Positions 37,230 through 50,218 of a stretch of 64,000 nucleotides of DNA are shown in pieces. The stretch is taken from contig NC_134455.1 of the NCBI RefSeq assembly GCF_047948215.1, forward strand, positions 78,560,189 through 78,624,188, in the 5' to 3' direction. Positions within the stretch are counted from its first letter, which is position 1, and each line of letters opens with the position of its first letter. The stretch is from Lycorma delicatula (taxonomy: Eukaryota > Arthropoda > Insecta > Hemiptera > Fulgoridae). The translations under genes and the position numbers were made by a program. The notes under the pieces are model-generated. The model was not told where the DNA came from, made no database searches, and saw only the letters and a list, made by a program, of their open reading frames with translations.

Positions 37230-37880
37230 CAAATATAATTGGAAAAAATGAGATGAAGAATAAAGTATGAAAATGAAACTGCCTATCATTTTACGAACAT
37301 TTACAATAAAAAAATTGCTGTCATATCTCCAAATTGAGGTACTATAAAACTATAGTCCTGCCAGAAGCACTGTATGGGGTAAATCTTTGAAGTTTTTTCA
37401 GAACAAGAAATAGCAAAAGTAGAAAAAATATTTTAAGAAAAATTTAAGGACCAAAATATTAAGATGGAATTTACAAATACAAAAGTGAAAAAGAAATTTA
37501 CAAACATATAGGAAACATAGGGGACTTAATCCGGAAAAGAGTTTTATGGATGTTTATGCAGAATGAACGACCAAAGACTGAAAAAATAAATATTCAATTT
37601 CTACATAAACAGGGCCTAAAAAACCGACCGGTTTAAAGAAACAGAAACACATCTAAAAGAATTAAACATTTCTAAAGATCTGAGAAAGACAGAGGTGAAC
37701 TTAGAAAAATTATGCAAGAATCTAAGTTTCAAGAGAGAAAGAAAAAGAAAGGTATAAACCTAAATAGATGAACGGAGGAAAGGTGACAACAACAGAGAAA
37801 AAGAATGAAAACCTTTTGGGGAAAGAAAAAGAAGGCAAAACTATGCAAACGTGATCCGTAGTGTTCGGAACGAAAAGAAG
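37230..37880 (+). pseudogene. RTE-like LINE C-terminal fragment
   Basis: Plus-strand pieces of the RT C-terminal region of an endonuclease/RT-type LINE: KLRYYKTIVLPEALYG (LPEALYG at 37358-37377), then SEKEIYKHIGNIGDLIRKRV, a basic lysine-rich stretch, and RMKTFWGKKKKAKLCKRDP near 37800-37855. The order (YKT.LPEALYG, IYKHI...IRKR, RMK.FW.KKK) is that of many arthropod LINE proteins. Multiple stops and frameshifts show it is dead. It belongs to a different family from the jockey-like pieces in this window. Confidence 0.78.
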
Positions 37881-38599
37881 ATAAAAAAATGTTACTATAT
37901 TATTAACTAAAATATGATAAACTGACAAAATTTTTAAAAAGTAAAATTTTATGATTCGCTCTATCTCATGTACTTAAGTAGTATGTGTTTTAAGAAAAAT
38001 CTCCCCAAAAATTATTAATTAATTATCAAATTTGATGTAAAGAAATACGTTTATTTTATTTAATATTCATCGCAATAAACGTAAAAGTAACTTTATTGGC
38101 AATCGCCAGCTGTTACGTTTATTTATAAGCACTATCAAACTAAATGAGATATATCATAGATAACCAAAGACGTGTACGATTTGTTAAGAATGAAATTTTA
38201 CTTGGGTTATTGAATTGCAGACAAAAAATTAATTAACAGAGATGAAGGAAAACCAAACCACATGTAATGAAAAACAACTGTATAGTGGCACTCTACATGT
38301 CTGCGCTATCTCAGGTGTAATATCGTTCTTGTCGGACAAAGTGCTTACATTTTGTAAACATAAGAGGGAAATTTTTTTTTCTAATCAGCTTGAAACACAG
38401 CCTAACGATTAGAAATTACAAAGTAAATCCTTTTGCACTTATCTTTTAATATAAAAGCTATTCTAAAAAATTCAAAATAAACTCTTATTATAAAATAGGT
38501 AGTAGATTTAGACATAAGAACTGTTATATAATGTAGTAGATATAATTGATACCAGAAATTTTAGTCAAATCCTACATTGACGTTACTGATGTAACATTA
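37881..38599. other. AT-rich spacer
   Basis: No features seen. Confidence 0.5.
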
Positions 38600-39175
38600 C
38601 ACATAAGTGTATATAGCACTGTCATCATCGTATGGTATTCTGCCTGTCGGCAGGTCCCTGGCACCACTGTTGTCTCCATCTGTCCCATGCTTTTTTTTGG
38701 TCTAATCACAATCTTCACTACCTTTTATATCATTTGTTAACTTCAGCCTCTTCCTTTCTTTTCTTTTTTCACCTTCAAGAAGTGTATTTATTATTCGTTT
38801 TCTTCTAATTATATGGCCGATCCAGTGTCATTTCCTCCTTCTGATAGTTCTATCTTCATTTATTCTAATTAATACTTCTACGTTACTTACTCTGACCACC
38901 CATTTTATCGTCTCCATCCTTCTCCAAACACCATCTCAGAAGTCTTATCTTTTTCCATTTTCCCCAGCATCCACGTTTCACTGCCGTACAAAAGTTACTC
39001 CAAATATAGAACTTTAGCAATTTCTTCCTCGCTTTTAGATCCATATTGCTGCAGAATAGGTTTTTCTTTCTAAAAAAGGCTTCCTTTGCCATTGCAATTC
39101 TCGTCTTAATCTCTTTTTAATCCTGCAGTATTCAGTTATTTCTGTCCCGAGATATCTGAATCTTTTATAGAACTG
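38600..39175 (-). pseudogene. LINE RT C-terminal fragment (endonuclease/RT type)
   Basis: On the minus strand the order is FRYLGTEITEYCRIKKRLRR, AKEAFFRKKNLFCSNMDLKA, RKKLLKFYIWS, then a frame change to MVFGEDGDDKMGG-like sequence. In another frame WRRMETIKWVVRVSN and RTIRRRK.HWIGHIIRRKRI can be read. This is the well-known tail of insect LINE polyproteins (YLG ... AFxxKK ... KxYIWS ... WxRMxxIKWxDRVxNxEVL ... GHIxR). It is interrupted by several frameshifts and stops. The 3' end, near 38625-38650 on plus, resembles the 3' end at 56487-56600. Confidence 0.85.
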
Positions 39176-40458
39176 AACCATCACTATAAAAACTATTTAT
39201 TTTCAATAGATAAAAAAAATTGGAACTAGATAAGTACAATAATATAACTAATTCTTTCTTTTTATTTCTGGTAATGTATTTATATGGTAAAAAAATCGAT
39301 TAAATACTAAAGAAAAAACATTTTGTAATAACATGAACAAAAACTTAATGTAACTTTGAATCATCAACTTATTTTATTGATAGTTAAATCTCGTTTACCT
39401 CCGGCGGTATGGGTAGAGGGGAGAGGACTTTTGCTGGATGAAGACAAATGGCGTTAGGAGAACCTGAAGCTAAGTGCAATTAAGACGTAAATCTTTCAAT
39501 TCGGTAAACACATAGAATAGATAGACAGGAGAGTCTATGCAAATGAACCAGTTTTGTTTTGTTCTGTTCTTTAACTCCTTTAATCAGTTATAAGCTAAGA
39601 ATAAAAAGGAATGGAATATATTTTAGAGCGGATAGTACGTATTTTTCATGGTTGTCGCTCATATCGAATAATTTTTTTAATTTAATATAAAACATATTTA
39701 ATTTTAATTATTACAATAAATTGCTAACTTTTATTTATACATTTTAATATTAATAAATCTTTCAAATTTGAAAATTTACAAGTTTTTCCAACCTTAACAG
39801 TTAAAATCAAATTGAACATTAAAATTATCTTAGCTACAATATTTATAAATAAGAATAAAGTTTTAAAAATGTGTAAAAAATTAAGATTCGATAAGTAGAA
39901 CAAAATTACCATTTTTCTGCAATAATTTACAGAATAAACCATATAAAGCATTTCACGTGACAATTATGAGCATGTAGTTGACCAGGACAACTAGACAGTT
40001 TACTTAGCAGACCTACACAATATTCACTTGGGTTACTTATCTATTCGTATTATTTTCTATTAACAGCATATATTTTAAATAGTTTATATATGTAATATAA
40101 TATTATACTTTGAAAATAAGATCTTTATTTTACATATCTAAATGATATTCTATCTTATTTGCGTATTTTCTATCCTATACAAACTGTCACTATATGCAAT
40201 TTTCCAAAACTGTAAATCATTGCAATCTTTAGTAGTACTAAAAATATGGATATAAAATAACGGATGGATTTCCAAAATAAAGAAAGAAGTAGATAAAAGT
40301 TACGATATAACCAAACCGACAAATAAAACACATTTCGTTTCAAAATATGGGAAGTTTTTATACTTTAATTCAAGAATTGTGAATGAGCTTCCAATTTCTC
40401 AACATAAGAGGCTATTTAATTCAAAAGATTCAAGGCAAATAGTAAAAATAGGAATTTT
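39176..40458. other. Spacer with a possible minus-strand microexon
   Basis: At 39398-39432 (minus) a 35-nt block lies between CTTCATCCAG and GTAAAC, with a CTAAC branch-like motif upstream. It reads QKSSPLYPYRR. It is too short to call. The rest is AT-rich. Confidence 0.3.
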
Positions 40459-41065
40459 TATTTTCCTGGTAACATATCTCTGAATACGCAAGAGGGAAAG
40501 TATGGAAATCACTCAAAAACTGGGTTATGGTTTTTTATTAAGGTCAATACATTATCTTACCTTTTTTTTATTTCCCTCAAAATTCTTCCCGTCAAATTTA
40601 AAAATCGTTTTTTTTAAAATTGATTTTAATTTATTTAAACTTAAATGTAATTAAAAGTTTTAATAATACACATTTATTAATATTACAATAAAATTTCATC
40701 GTAATTCATTCCAGCTCCAAAAAAGAAATATTAGGTAATTTTTTTAGTTGTACATTTTTTAGTAGATTTTTTTTTTTTGGTTTCTTCCATTTAACACAAT
40801 TAATAATTAAAAATTCAAAACTTTTTTTGGAAGGTAATTTTGGAAGTGGGGGAGCAGAAAAACAGGAAAATATCGATATTTTGAATTATTAAAACTTTTT
40901 TTGGTTTATTTATACATTTAATGATAATTTTACAATTAAACTTAGTTACAAATTACCCACACACCAAAAAAAGGAAATCAAAGGTAACTTTTTTCATGTA
41001 TCATTTTTTTCCACTAAAAACTGATTAAATGCGATGTACTACAAGTTTGTTGTCAATGTTTTTTT
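40459..41065 (+). repeat. Hairpin-led interspersed repeat, divergent plus copy
   Basis: It starts TATTTTCCTGG, with AGGGAAAGTA at 40493-40502 forming the leading hairpin. GTATGGAAATCACTCAAAAA and TGGGTTATGG follow, and the later CACTAAAAACTGA...GTTGTTGTC-like end matches the copy at 50219-50950. The middle has diverged and is T-rich. Confidence 0.6.
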
Positions 41066-43804
41066 TTTGTTTTTTATCACAAAGGATCAGAAATAATTTT
41101 TTAATGAAATAAAACTCTAAATATGTATCACTACGTCTCCTTGAAAATTTTCTTTTCTTTTATTGAAATTTTCAAGCCTTTTATTCAAATGATTTTGTTT
41201 TGCGGTACTCAAAGAAGAAATTGAGAATAGATAAAAATAAAATGAATAACTTCAAGTTGGAAATCAACAATAAAATATGCTAAATATATTAAACAAAATT
41301 TTAAAATAAAAAATCTGTATTATAACAATTAAGAAATTAATGAAACCCGAGGAAATTTTTTATTCTTTCAGTAAATTATAAGTATTTAAAACTTTTGGAA
41401 GTACTATAAAATTATAACGTTTCGGATCAGTTATCAACAATAGTATCGCAATTCTTAATAACAATTTAAAAAAATTACATAATACAATGCATAAGTAATA
41501 ATCATAGTTAACCTGATAGGTTGTCATCAGAGAAACATTTAAAAATTTTTGATAATTCTTAAGAAATATGAATAGATTGAATTAATTTTGTAATATCTAA
41601 AATTAACGATAATGATTTTTTCGTGAATAAAGAATAAATATAGAACAGAAGGTCATTTTTTTTAAATTCTTAGTCTATAACATTTTATTTAGGTAAGAAT
41701 GACAAAATTTCAATGACATTAAAGAAAAATTAAAAGTGAATAACAAATCCGTGACTATAATTTTAAATTGTATAATTAATTAAGGATTTTTATAATTATT
41801 GGCACTTATTACATTATCTTATCTTTAAAAAAATTTCCATTTTGATAAAAAAAAAATCAATCAAAATAATTGTTAATATAATGCAATATTTTTCGAGTAA
41901 ATTATACTGTAAAAAAAATAAACAGTTTAATAACCAGTACATTTTTATAACAATTTATGAGTTCTATGCTTTAACCGAGAGGACTTTATTTACTTTGTGG
42001 TAATTTTTAACCTAAATCTTCTTCATAAAATGCTCATAAAATGCGATATTTAAAAAATAGGAAAAATCAAAATAAACTAAAACTTGATACAAGCACATTT
42101 AAAAATTTTTTTCGGGAGTTTTTTACGAGGGTTGCCTTCGAAATATTGGTATTTCTTTTTACAGATTTTAAGATTTCTAAAACTAACGAAGATTACAACA
42201 AAACCCCCACTGAATGCTCATAGTATGGTCTAACACCAAACTTTACTAAAAGATACCAACTTAAAACTAATACAGTATATGCATACTAAGCTAAAACCAA
42301 ACAACAATGTGAAAACAAACGCCATTAGTGCTAAAGGATTCAAACTTAAACTTTCAAAATGACGTTACGAATCAGTAAATGTTCTAAAATCGAATCAACT
42401 GTGACAGTAATGCTTCAAAATTATTTGTAGACAGTTATGTGATGCAATAGAACATATAATTAGTAAAATTTATTTTTTATTTTATTTAAAAATAATGGAT
42501 AAACGAGTTTTAACCGAAATACATGTACTCTGGAACTCACTTATACGCTTTGACTTCGTTGATTTTAAAGAAATTTTTGAAGAATCGATATATATTTCTA
42601 CGGGTATGAAATTTCACGTTTTTCTTCCCTTTTTAAATTTATTTTCAGATTTCTGTTTAGTTTAGAAAAACCTCACTAACAGAAATAAATACAAATTAGA
42701 TACTTCTCTACTGAATAGAATCAGAAAAATACAAATTGGATTGTTTTCTAAATAAAAAATGTTACATCATCAGCCCTAGTGTTCATTAACGTATAAGATT
42801 AGCTTTTTCTGAAAGTAATATCCACAACACAATCAATTCAGTGCTGAAAAATAACCGATAAAATCACTTGTAGGGACTAAATATTAATATTTTTCAACTG
42901 TTATTCATTAAACTGTTAGGTTACTATAGTTCCTAACAGTAGAAAGGAAAAATTAATTATTTTTTGGTTTAAATAATAATATTAAATATCAATAATTAAT
43001 ATTTAATAATATTTAAATCGCTTAAATAATATACTTTAAGGTACATAAGAAAAATAATAATTTTAAAAACAATTATTATGCTTCACTTAACTGTAATTAT
43101 CATAAAATTAGTTCGTGTACTTGAATATCCAGTGGTGTTCCGTCGAGTATTAATAATATACGTAATATCCGGAAGGCAGCCCTGGACAAGATATCCAGAA
43201 ATTATTATGTTATAAATTGTTTCAATTAACAATTACCTTATTTTCGAAACATTTTTAATAATTTTTTAAATGAAAACTGTTTTAAACTCTTTTTTACTTT
43301 ATTCATTGTTGTTAGTCATAGAAAGCCATCCAGTGTGAGTAAACAATTTACAAAAAAAAATGCGAATATAACTGTAGTATTAATTTTAAAGAAATAATTG
43401 TATTTATTTTTACTTGAAATAAAAATATTTCTTCAACGATGTGTAGTTTTTTATAATTTAACTTTTTTTAATATATAATTATATTATAAACTTTACTTTG
43501 AGCAAATAAAAATCTAAATAAAAGTTAAAATTTAACTTCTTCATTAAAGGGAGATGGTTCCCTTAATTAAAAAAAGAGACAAGTCAGATTTCAGATAGTT
43601 AAGTCAAGTTAAGCTGGTAATTTTGGTTAAAACTGATTCAGTCTTATTTTATGTACAAACAAATATACAAATCAAAAACATACACTACACAGATCGATAA
43701 AATAAGCCAACATCCACTATTTTTATTATCAGAAGAAAATTTGTAAAAAATTATATATTCCATTCTAAAAAAATAAATATTTTGAAAAATGAGCGTCATT
43801 GTAA
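41066..43804. other. Long AT-rich spacer
   Basis: One modestly GC-richer patch (43120-43200, with two ATATCCAG motifs) stands out. No gene or repeat family recognised. Confidence 0.45.
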
Positions 43805-44120
43805 ATCAGTCTGGAATCTAACAACGTCATGTTTAGGGTTGTCGTACCTAATTTCTTGTTACTTCTCTTTCTTTTTCTTTTTTATTTGTTATTAATGTTT
43901 GTTTTGTGAACTATATGGTGCTGAAATTAATGTTTTGTGATTTACGACTGAGCTTGAAATTTCAAATTGGACTTGTAAGTTTACTTGCAAATATTTATTG
44001 CGTATTACTTATTTTGGGGGTTCCTTAAGGAACCCCTTATCACGTGCTTTTGTAAGAATACTTACTTATGGCTTCGCAGGAGAGCCGATTGTAATTGTAA
44101 TAGTTATTGTGGGAAAAAAA
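43805..44120 (+). mobile_element. 5'-truncated LINE 3' UTR copy
   Basis: It is colinear with the 3' UTR of the minus-strand LINE at 51325-52345, from TCTGGAATCTAACAACGTCA through GAGCTTGAAATTTCAAATTG to a poly-A end at 44114-44120. It contains a perfect 20-bp palindrome GGGGTTCCTTAAGGAACCCC (44017-44036) and the GGCTTCGCAGGAGAGCC hairpin (44070-44086). No coding sequence is left. Confidence 0.88.
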
Positions 44121-44224
44121 GTAAATTATTATTGTAACGACAATTATATCAATTTTTTAAAAATTAACGACGAATTTTTAATATATTTGTAGGCAAATAA
44201 TAAACTAGTTAAAAATAATTTTCA

Positions 44225-44460
44225 CTAATGTAGAAGAACATAGTTGCTGTTAACCTTCTACACTGATAAGACGAGCCAGACTCTTAACTAAAAATTCGAC
44301 AATGGGCCGAACAATGGATGACGTCATGATAGACTTCCTGTTATTACGTCATGTACGAATAGTGAACAGAGATGTTCCCTAGATGATGGAACTGTGGCCG
44401 CGTACAAGGCCATCAGAACAAACAACACTTAAAACCGCACACAATACGACGACTGTAATG
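44225..44460. promoter_or_regulatory. Possible regulatory cluster (CRE, ETS, RUNX, GATA-like motifs)
   Basis: About 235 bp of raised GC contain TGACGTCA (44319-44326), ACTTCCTGT (44333-44341) and TTACGTCAT (44344-44352) within 34 bp. Also present are GATAAG (44265-44270), TGTGGC (44393-44398) and AACCGCA (44433-44439). The motifs are seen; function is inference. It could equally be an unrecognised repeat. Confidence 0.25.
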
Positions 44461-47400
44461 TAATGTAGTAAGAAAACTTCACCTTTAAATCGTATGCTTT
44501 TAATCCAATAATGACAGCTTCCTTAAGAAAAACATACCTAAAAAAAATTAAGTTAAACAAAAATAAAGTAAAATAAAATAGTCTATATAAAAAGAAGACA
44601 ATAGAACTTGATTTTACGCAGAGATGTAAACAAAAACAATTCAATACGTAGGTAAATAAAAACAATTCAAGAAAAAAATTAGACGAATAAATAAAGACAA
44701 CCTTCATTATTTCATCAATGAAATAACCACGAAAATTGAACGAACTATCAATCATAAAATCGACAATTTGTGTAATCCTTGTATTAACTTAACTACAATT
44801 CTTGAAAGGTTAATTTTTTTGTAATAAAGATACAATTTTCTAAAAGTTGCAAAATATGTTTAAAAATAATAACAAATTGAATCATCTGTAACACTACATA
44901 TTAAATAAAATTTTATCTACGTAAGAACTTTTTATAACAATTTTTTTTTAATTTATAATTTTAGGCACTTCCAATTTTCTAGGCTAACATAATCTTTTTC
45001 CAGATAAGGACCCTTATTTAAAATGAAAAAAAATATATATTTAAATATAAACTGTTAAACATCTTACAATAAAAGAATTTTCAATTTAAAAATAAACAAT
45101 TCCTTTTAGAAACAGCACAAAAAAAAGTTAAATAATACGGCCTTCATAACATAGTGATAGCAATTTTAATTTTTCATCTGAAAAGTCTAATCTTCGAATC
45201 TTGGAAGTTTAATCTTCGAGTCTAATCTTATGAATTTTGGAATTTTTCATATGTTAATAAAATGTCTAATATAATATTTCCACGAGTAAGCTGTCTTTTT
45301 TAAACAAAAAAATTTTGAAAATTAATTTATTTCGTATAAATTTTGTATGCCAATATCATTGTTTTTTCTTCTCAAAAATGTATAACTACAAAATTTTAAT
45401 ATCTTTCGAATATATTTTAGTTTTTATTTTGTTAAAGAATAACCCCTTAATGATTGAAAGAATTTCAATAAATCTACGCTGTTCTTTATAATCAGAAGGG
45501 AAAATTTTGTTAACAATACAAATTGAATCAAACATCAAAATAACGGCTTAATTTGCATATCAATCACATTTTCTTGCAAACATACACTTTACTATTAATT
45601 TTACGTAAGATTTTTAACATATTACAGATTAAAGTTAATTAGCGTAATATTTTATACAACATTTGAAAAGTCAGGATAAATGTTCTAAAAAGATAGTTAC
45701 ATCAATCATTAGTAGATATTTGAGGAGGATATTAAATGATTTTATCTCCATAAAATTTCAATATTTCAGTTTTTTGTATCAACAAATAATAAATTTGTGG
45801 TTTAGCAACAGATATTTACAAAATGTTCCCAAATATTCCCACAGTAGTGGAACAGTACTTTTTGATAGAATAGATGCAAGATATAAATACTGAATTTGAT
45901 TACGGTTGCATTTTAAACGTATAATCATTATTTGAAGTACGGGGTAATAAATTAAAAAAATAATTACAACCAAGTTTAATGAAAAAGCAATCGTAGAAAT
46001 ATGTAATGTTTGTTAACAAACAATAGAAAATTGAAGTTTCATCAAACTCTGTGTTCTTAATAGGACCAACAATATTATAAAATACTGATGAGAAGCCAAA
46101 ACTATGAATGAAATTATTATATTCTGAAGAGAAAACTTGAGTCAAATTTATCAATAATTTTGATGACATGAATATGTAAAAACAGTTAATAAGAGATGAA
46201 ACTAATAATAATAATAATACACATTTATGATTTTTAATTCATCCTGTATAGAAGGTTTAGTTACAATACAAAGGTGTCAGTTCATTCAATTCCTAACATA
46301 TATACTTTATTGTCAATATAAATATAATGTAGTATTTGTTTATAAAATGTACAGCATCATTTCATATAGTTTAGAACTAATTTAAATGTAAATATGGACC
46401 ACACAAAAAATAAAAAAATTTCAACAGAGAAATATGACTAACTTATACAAAAAAGAGTAGTAGAACGTAATTTTAGGAAAGAGAAACTTTTTTTTTTTAT
46501 GTATTAAAAAAAAAACATTAATGAAAAATTTATGTGAAAAGTTATAAAAAAGCCTAATGATTAAACTGTACGTTTACAAAATTTTTGAGGCGTAGTTTAA
46601 AATCGAATAGGATTTTCTTTAATGTACATCTATCTATGGATGTTGTAAAATGAAAATAATAATAATTACATTTTTAGAAGTCAGTTTTTATCATAAATTA
46701 TCATTTGACCTGATCGACGCATTTCTCTTTTCTTTCCCAATAAAAAAAAAATCTTCATTATAAACAGTAAAGAAATAATTCAATTTATGATTAAGGAAGA
46801 AGAAAGTAACAAAAATATACAGATTTTGACTCAAGTCGTTAGTATGGTAATAAGAATAGGCACTACTTAGATAATGAATTAAAGAAAAAGAAATGAAAGA
46901 CATTCTAACTCATTTATCTTAAAGAGAAGTCTTATGAAATAAAAGAATTTTTATTTTACGTTAATTTGCATAATAGTATTCCTTCAAAATGGTCGAGTGA
47001 AAAGTTTTAACATAAAAATCCAGTAAAATTTTGAAAAAAGTATATCTTTTTTAAATCATAAAGAGTAGAAAATTTTCGGAATGATTCAGAAAAATCAAGG
47101 GGAAAATATACGAATAACATATATCAATAATACAAGCATATTTTTTTATTAAATTTACTATTAATTTATTTACTAATAACTTTATACTTTCAAATGATAA
47201 TATATGTAAACTAAAATAAACTATAAAACACGAATCAAAAACTGTTTATCATGTCCTCTTTCTTTGGATTTAATATGGCATTTTTTATTTCATAATTAAA
47301 TTTATTATTTTTAAAATAAAGCTGGAAACAATATTACTGAATTTCACTGTTATTTTACTTCCCAGTACATAAAACTGAAATTAATGGCTATTATGATATA

Positions 47401-47775
47401 AATAATAATTACTTTTAAGAAATTCTTAAACAATTTGTTATAAAAATTAGCGTCATGAGAATTCTAAAGAACCACCCATTAAAAGTATCATAAAAAATAT
47501 GTTGAAAAATATCTTCAACAATAAACTATACTTTGATTTTTTTTGTATCACAATTCGTTGATTTACAATCGGGAAACCGTAAGTAAATAGAATTACAATA
47601 AGCACTTCATGAGGGTTTTCCATTGAATTCCTTCAATAAAAGACAAATTCATAAGATAGTTGAAATATGATGTAAATACTTGTACAATAGACACTTGTAT
47701 AAATGTACTTGCACAGATTCATTTCATAAAAAGTAAAATCCTAATAAAATATAAAATATTTAGCTCTTCGTCTAG
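44461..47775. other. Long AT-rich spacer
   Basis: It contains several chance frames (minus 44429-44755 and 45900-46169, plus 45663-45893) without domains, and an AATAAT run near 46205. No repeat family recognised. Confidence 0.5.
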
Positions 47776-48190
47776 CATCAGAAGATGCGCATCAGTTAAG
47801 GATTGTCGTTCCAGCCCGAGTCATTCAGACTTCCCCAGGTCCAGCACGTGAAGACGTTTGAGTCTAGGAGATTCAGCGTTAGGTAAATTCACATGAATAC
47901 CTAGCCGTTGTTTGTAATTTAAACCAAATCTCTTGATTTGTTCGTGGACATAAGGCAATTCCAGATATTTATGAATTTCATCGTTCCCTGCAAACAAAGG
48001 CGCCTCGGTAATGATTCTCGCTAACTTATTCTGGAAGCGTTGTATAACCTCAATGTTGCTTCTGCTCATCGTACCCCATATTTGTATATCATACGTCCAA
48101 ATGAGTTTCACAATGACCTTGTATATTAAAAATTTCTTGGACAGTGATAAATGTGAATTCCTGCTTAGTCACCAATAAAGTTCCTTTGTG
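47776..48190 (-). pseudogene. Jockey-like LINE RT C-terminal fragment
   Basis: The minus strand reads RNSHLSLSKKFLIYKVIVKL, IWTYDIQIWGTMSRSNIEVI, QRFQNKLARIITEAPLFAGN, DEIHKYLELPYVHEQIKR, then KYRN-like NYKQRLGIHVNLPNAESPRL and KRLHVLDL before the frame closes near 47821. This is the RT thumb and C-terminus of a jockey-like LINE (I-TYGIQLWG, SNIEIIQRFQ, APWxxxNxxIHxxL). It is related to but distinct from the copy at 51325-52345. The 5' side is cut near 48190, and a stop interrupts the first block. No poly-A end is obvious on its 3' side. Confidence 0.88.
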
Positions 48191-49335
48191 ATAATAAAAA
48201 AAAAATAACTCAAATCTGGTTGAACATTTTATTTCCACGTTGATAACGCCTGATTATTTTGCATTCAAATCGGTAAGTTGAAAGAATTAACTATTTGAAA
48301 AAGATTACAAATATAAAATTTATAATGGAGGGATGTTTTATTTTAAAAAAGTATCAACTTTTTTAATTAGAAAAAAACAAAAAAATTCAAAAATGTAAAG
48401 TCCAATATTTCTTTTGATATATAATACTTTCATAAACTTATTTTATAAAATGTTAAGATAATCTATTCCCCTTACACACAAGTTACCGTACTAAATTTCA
48501 TAACTACAAACTACAAACATAGACCTACAAACATGAATACAATCATAATTTTTATTAAAAAAAAATACATATATTAGAAGAGAATTTTAAAATACTATAT
48601 CTCCAGCAGGATTTTCTTCTAACCCATCTAATTAACTCGACTTTTATAATATGAGTATAAACGAATAGTAAAATCAAGATATTAAAATATAATAATAATA
48701 AAAATAATAATAAATTAAAAGTATACGATCGACATAAAATATTAATTATGTTATTACATAGTTAATGACATTTATACTTAATAATTAAATAATGCTTTAG
48801 AAAATATATATATAGTTATAAACCGATTACATTAACGCAAGTTAAAAATTAAAACGTAGATAAATAAATCTCTGGTAAATATTTCTTACCAGTAGATCGA
48901 ATGACATAAAAACAACAATAAAAAAGGTACAATTTCAGGTGCTAAATATTATTTAAGCACCTATTGTCAACGAAGTATAATTAAAATAATTAACGACATC
49001 TAATCCGATTATATTAGTTAATAATCAGCTAATCGGGTAATAAAATTTCACATTAAAATTACTTCTTTTACACACCTGACTATTAAATAATTGCTATGTA
49101 AATTTTATATTGTTAATTGTTGTTATAAAATTAACAGTCAATAAATAATCTAACTTTAATAAATAATTAACGTTAACAATTATTTAATTTTTATCGCTGA
49201 TCAAATTTAAAACTGTTTACAAATAAATTTATTAACAAAAACAAATTTAATTTATTTACTGTATATGACTGAAATTTAGTTTAGTATTATTTTTTTCTTT
49301 ATATTAAGTTTATACCAGGATTAATTCCATCACGC
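48191..49335. other. AT-rich spacer
   Basis: No features apart from an ATAATAATAAA run near 48693-48715. Confidence 0.5.
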
Positions 49336-49592
<257 letters not shown>

Positions 49593-50218
49593 CATTTATT
49601 AAGTATCTAATAAACCACTTTTAAGAGCAACAAGAAAAGTAATATATTTTTTCTACTAAACTAGAAGAATTATATTAACTAAATTAATAACAAACTTAAA
49701 AGAAGGAGGTTATCATTTCGACCAGTTTTTAATGTTTAATCCTTAATCAAGATTATCTTCTTTTTTGTGAATTTCATTGGACCAAAAATCTACTACCTAA
49801 TTTACTTTGGTAGTAGATTTTTTCTTTTACATTTTTTTCGTAGCGAAATATGATTGACATACCCGTAAAAGATACCTTGTAAAAAAAAAATAATACCTAT
49901 AAAAGATCTTTTATAATACCTACAAAAAAAATCCTTTTTTGAGAAGTTTTTGTCGTTATCATTAAAACAGTACTGGACTGTTTAGCGCTTTAACATACAT
50001 TTTTTCTGATATTCAGAGTAATTTCAAATAATTCTTCAAGAAAATTTGTTGGAAAACTAAATGTAAAAAATTAAAATGGCGGATGCAACATTTTTTAGTG
50101 CATTCTCTTTAGTGACTAATTAATGGCGTTTTATCGGCAATCCTATATTTACTCCTATTAAAAAGCAAATTTTTCACCTTTCTGATTTTTTCGAAAGATA
50201 TTTTTGTACCACAGGTTT
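49593..50218. other. AT-rich spacer
   Basis: It contains a short inverted pair, AAAATCTACTACC / GGTAGTAGATTTT (49787-49820). No gene. Confidence 0.45.

Noticed and set aside
44429..44755. 108-codon minus-strand open frame
   Set aside because: Same reasoning: low-complexity hydrophobic composition and no motif. It also overlaps an A-rich stretch with a duplicated AAACAATTCAA.
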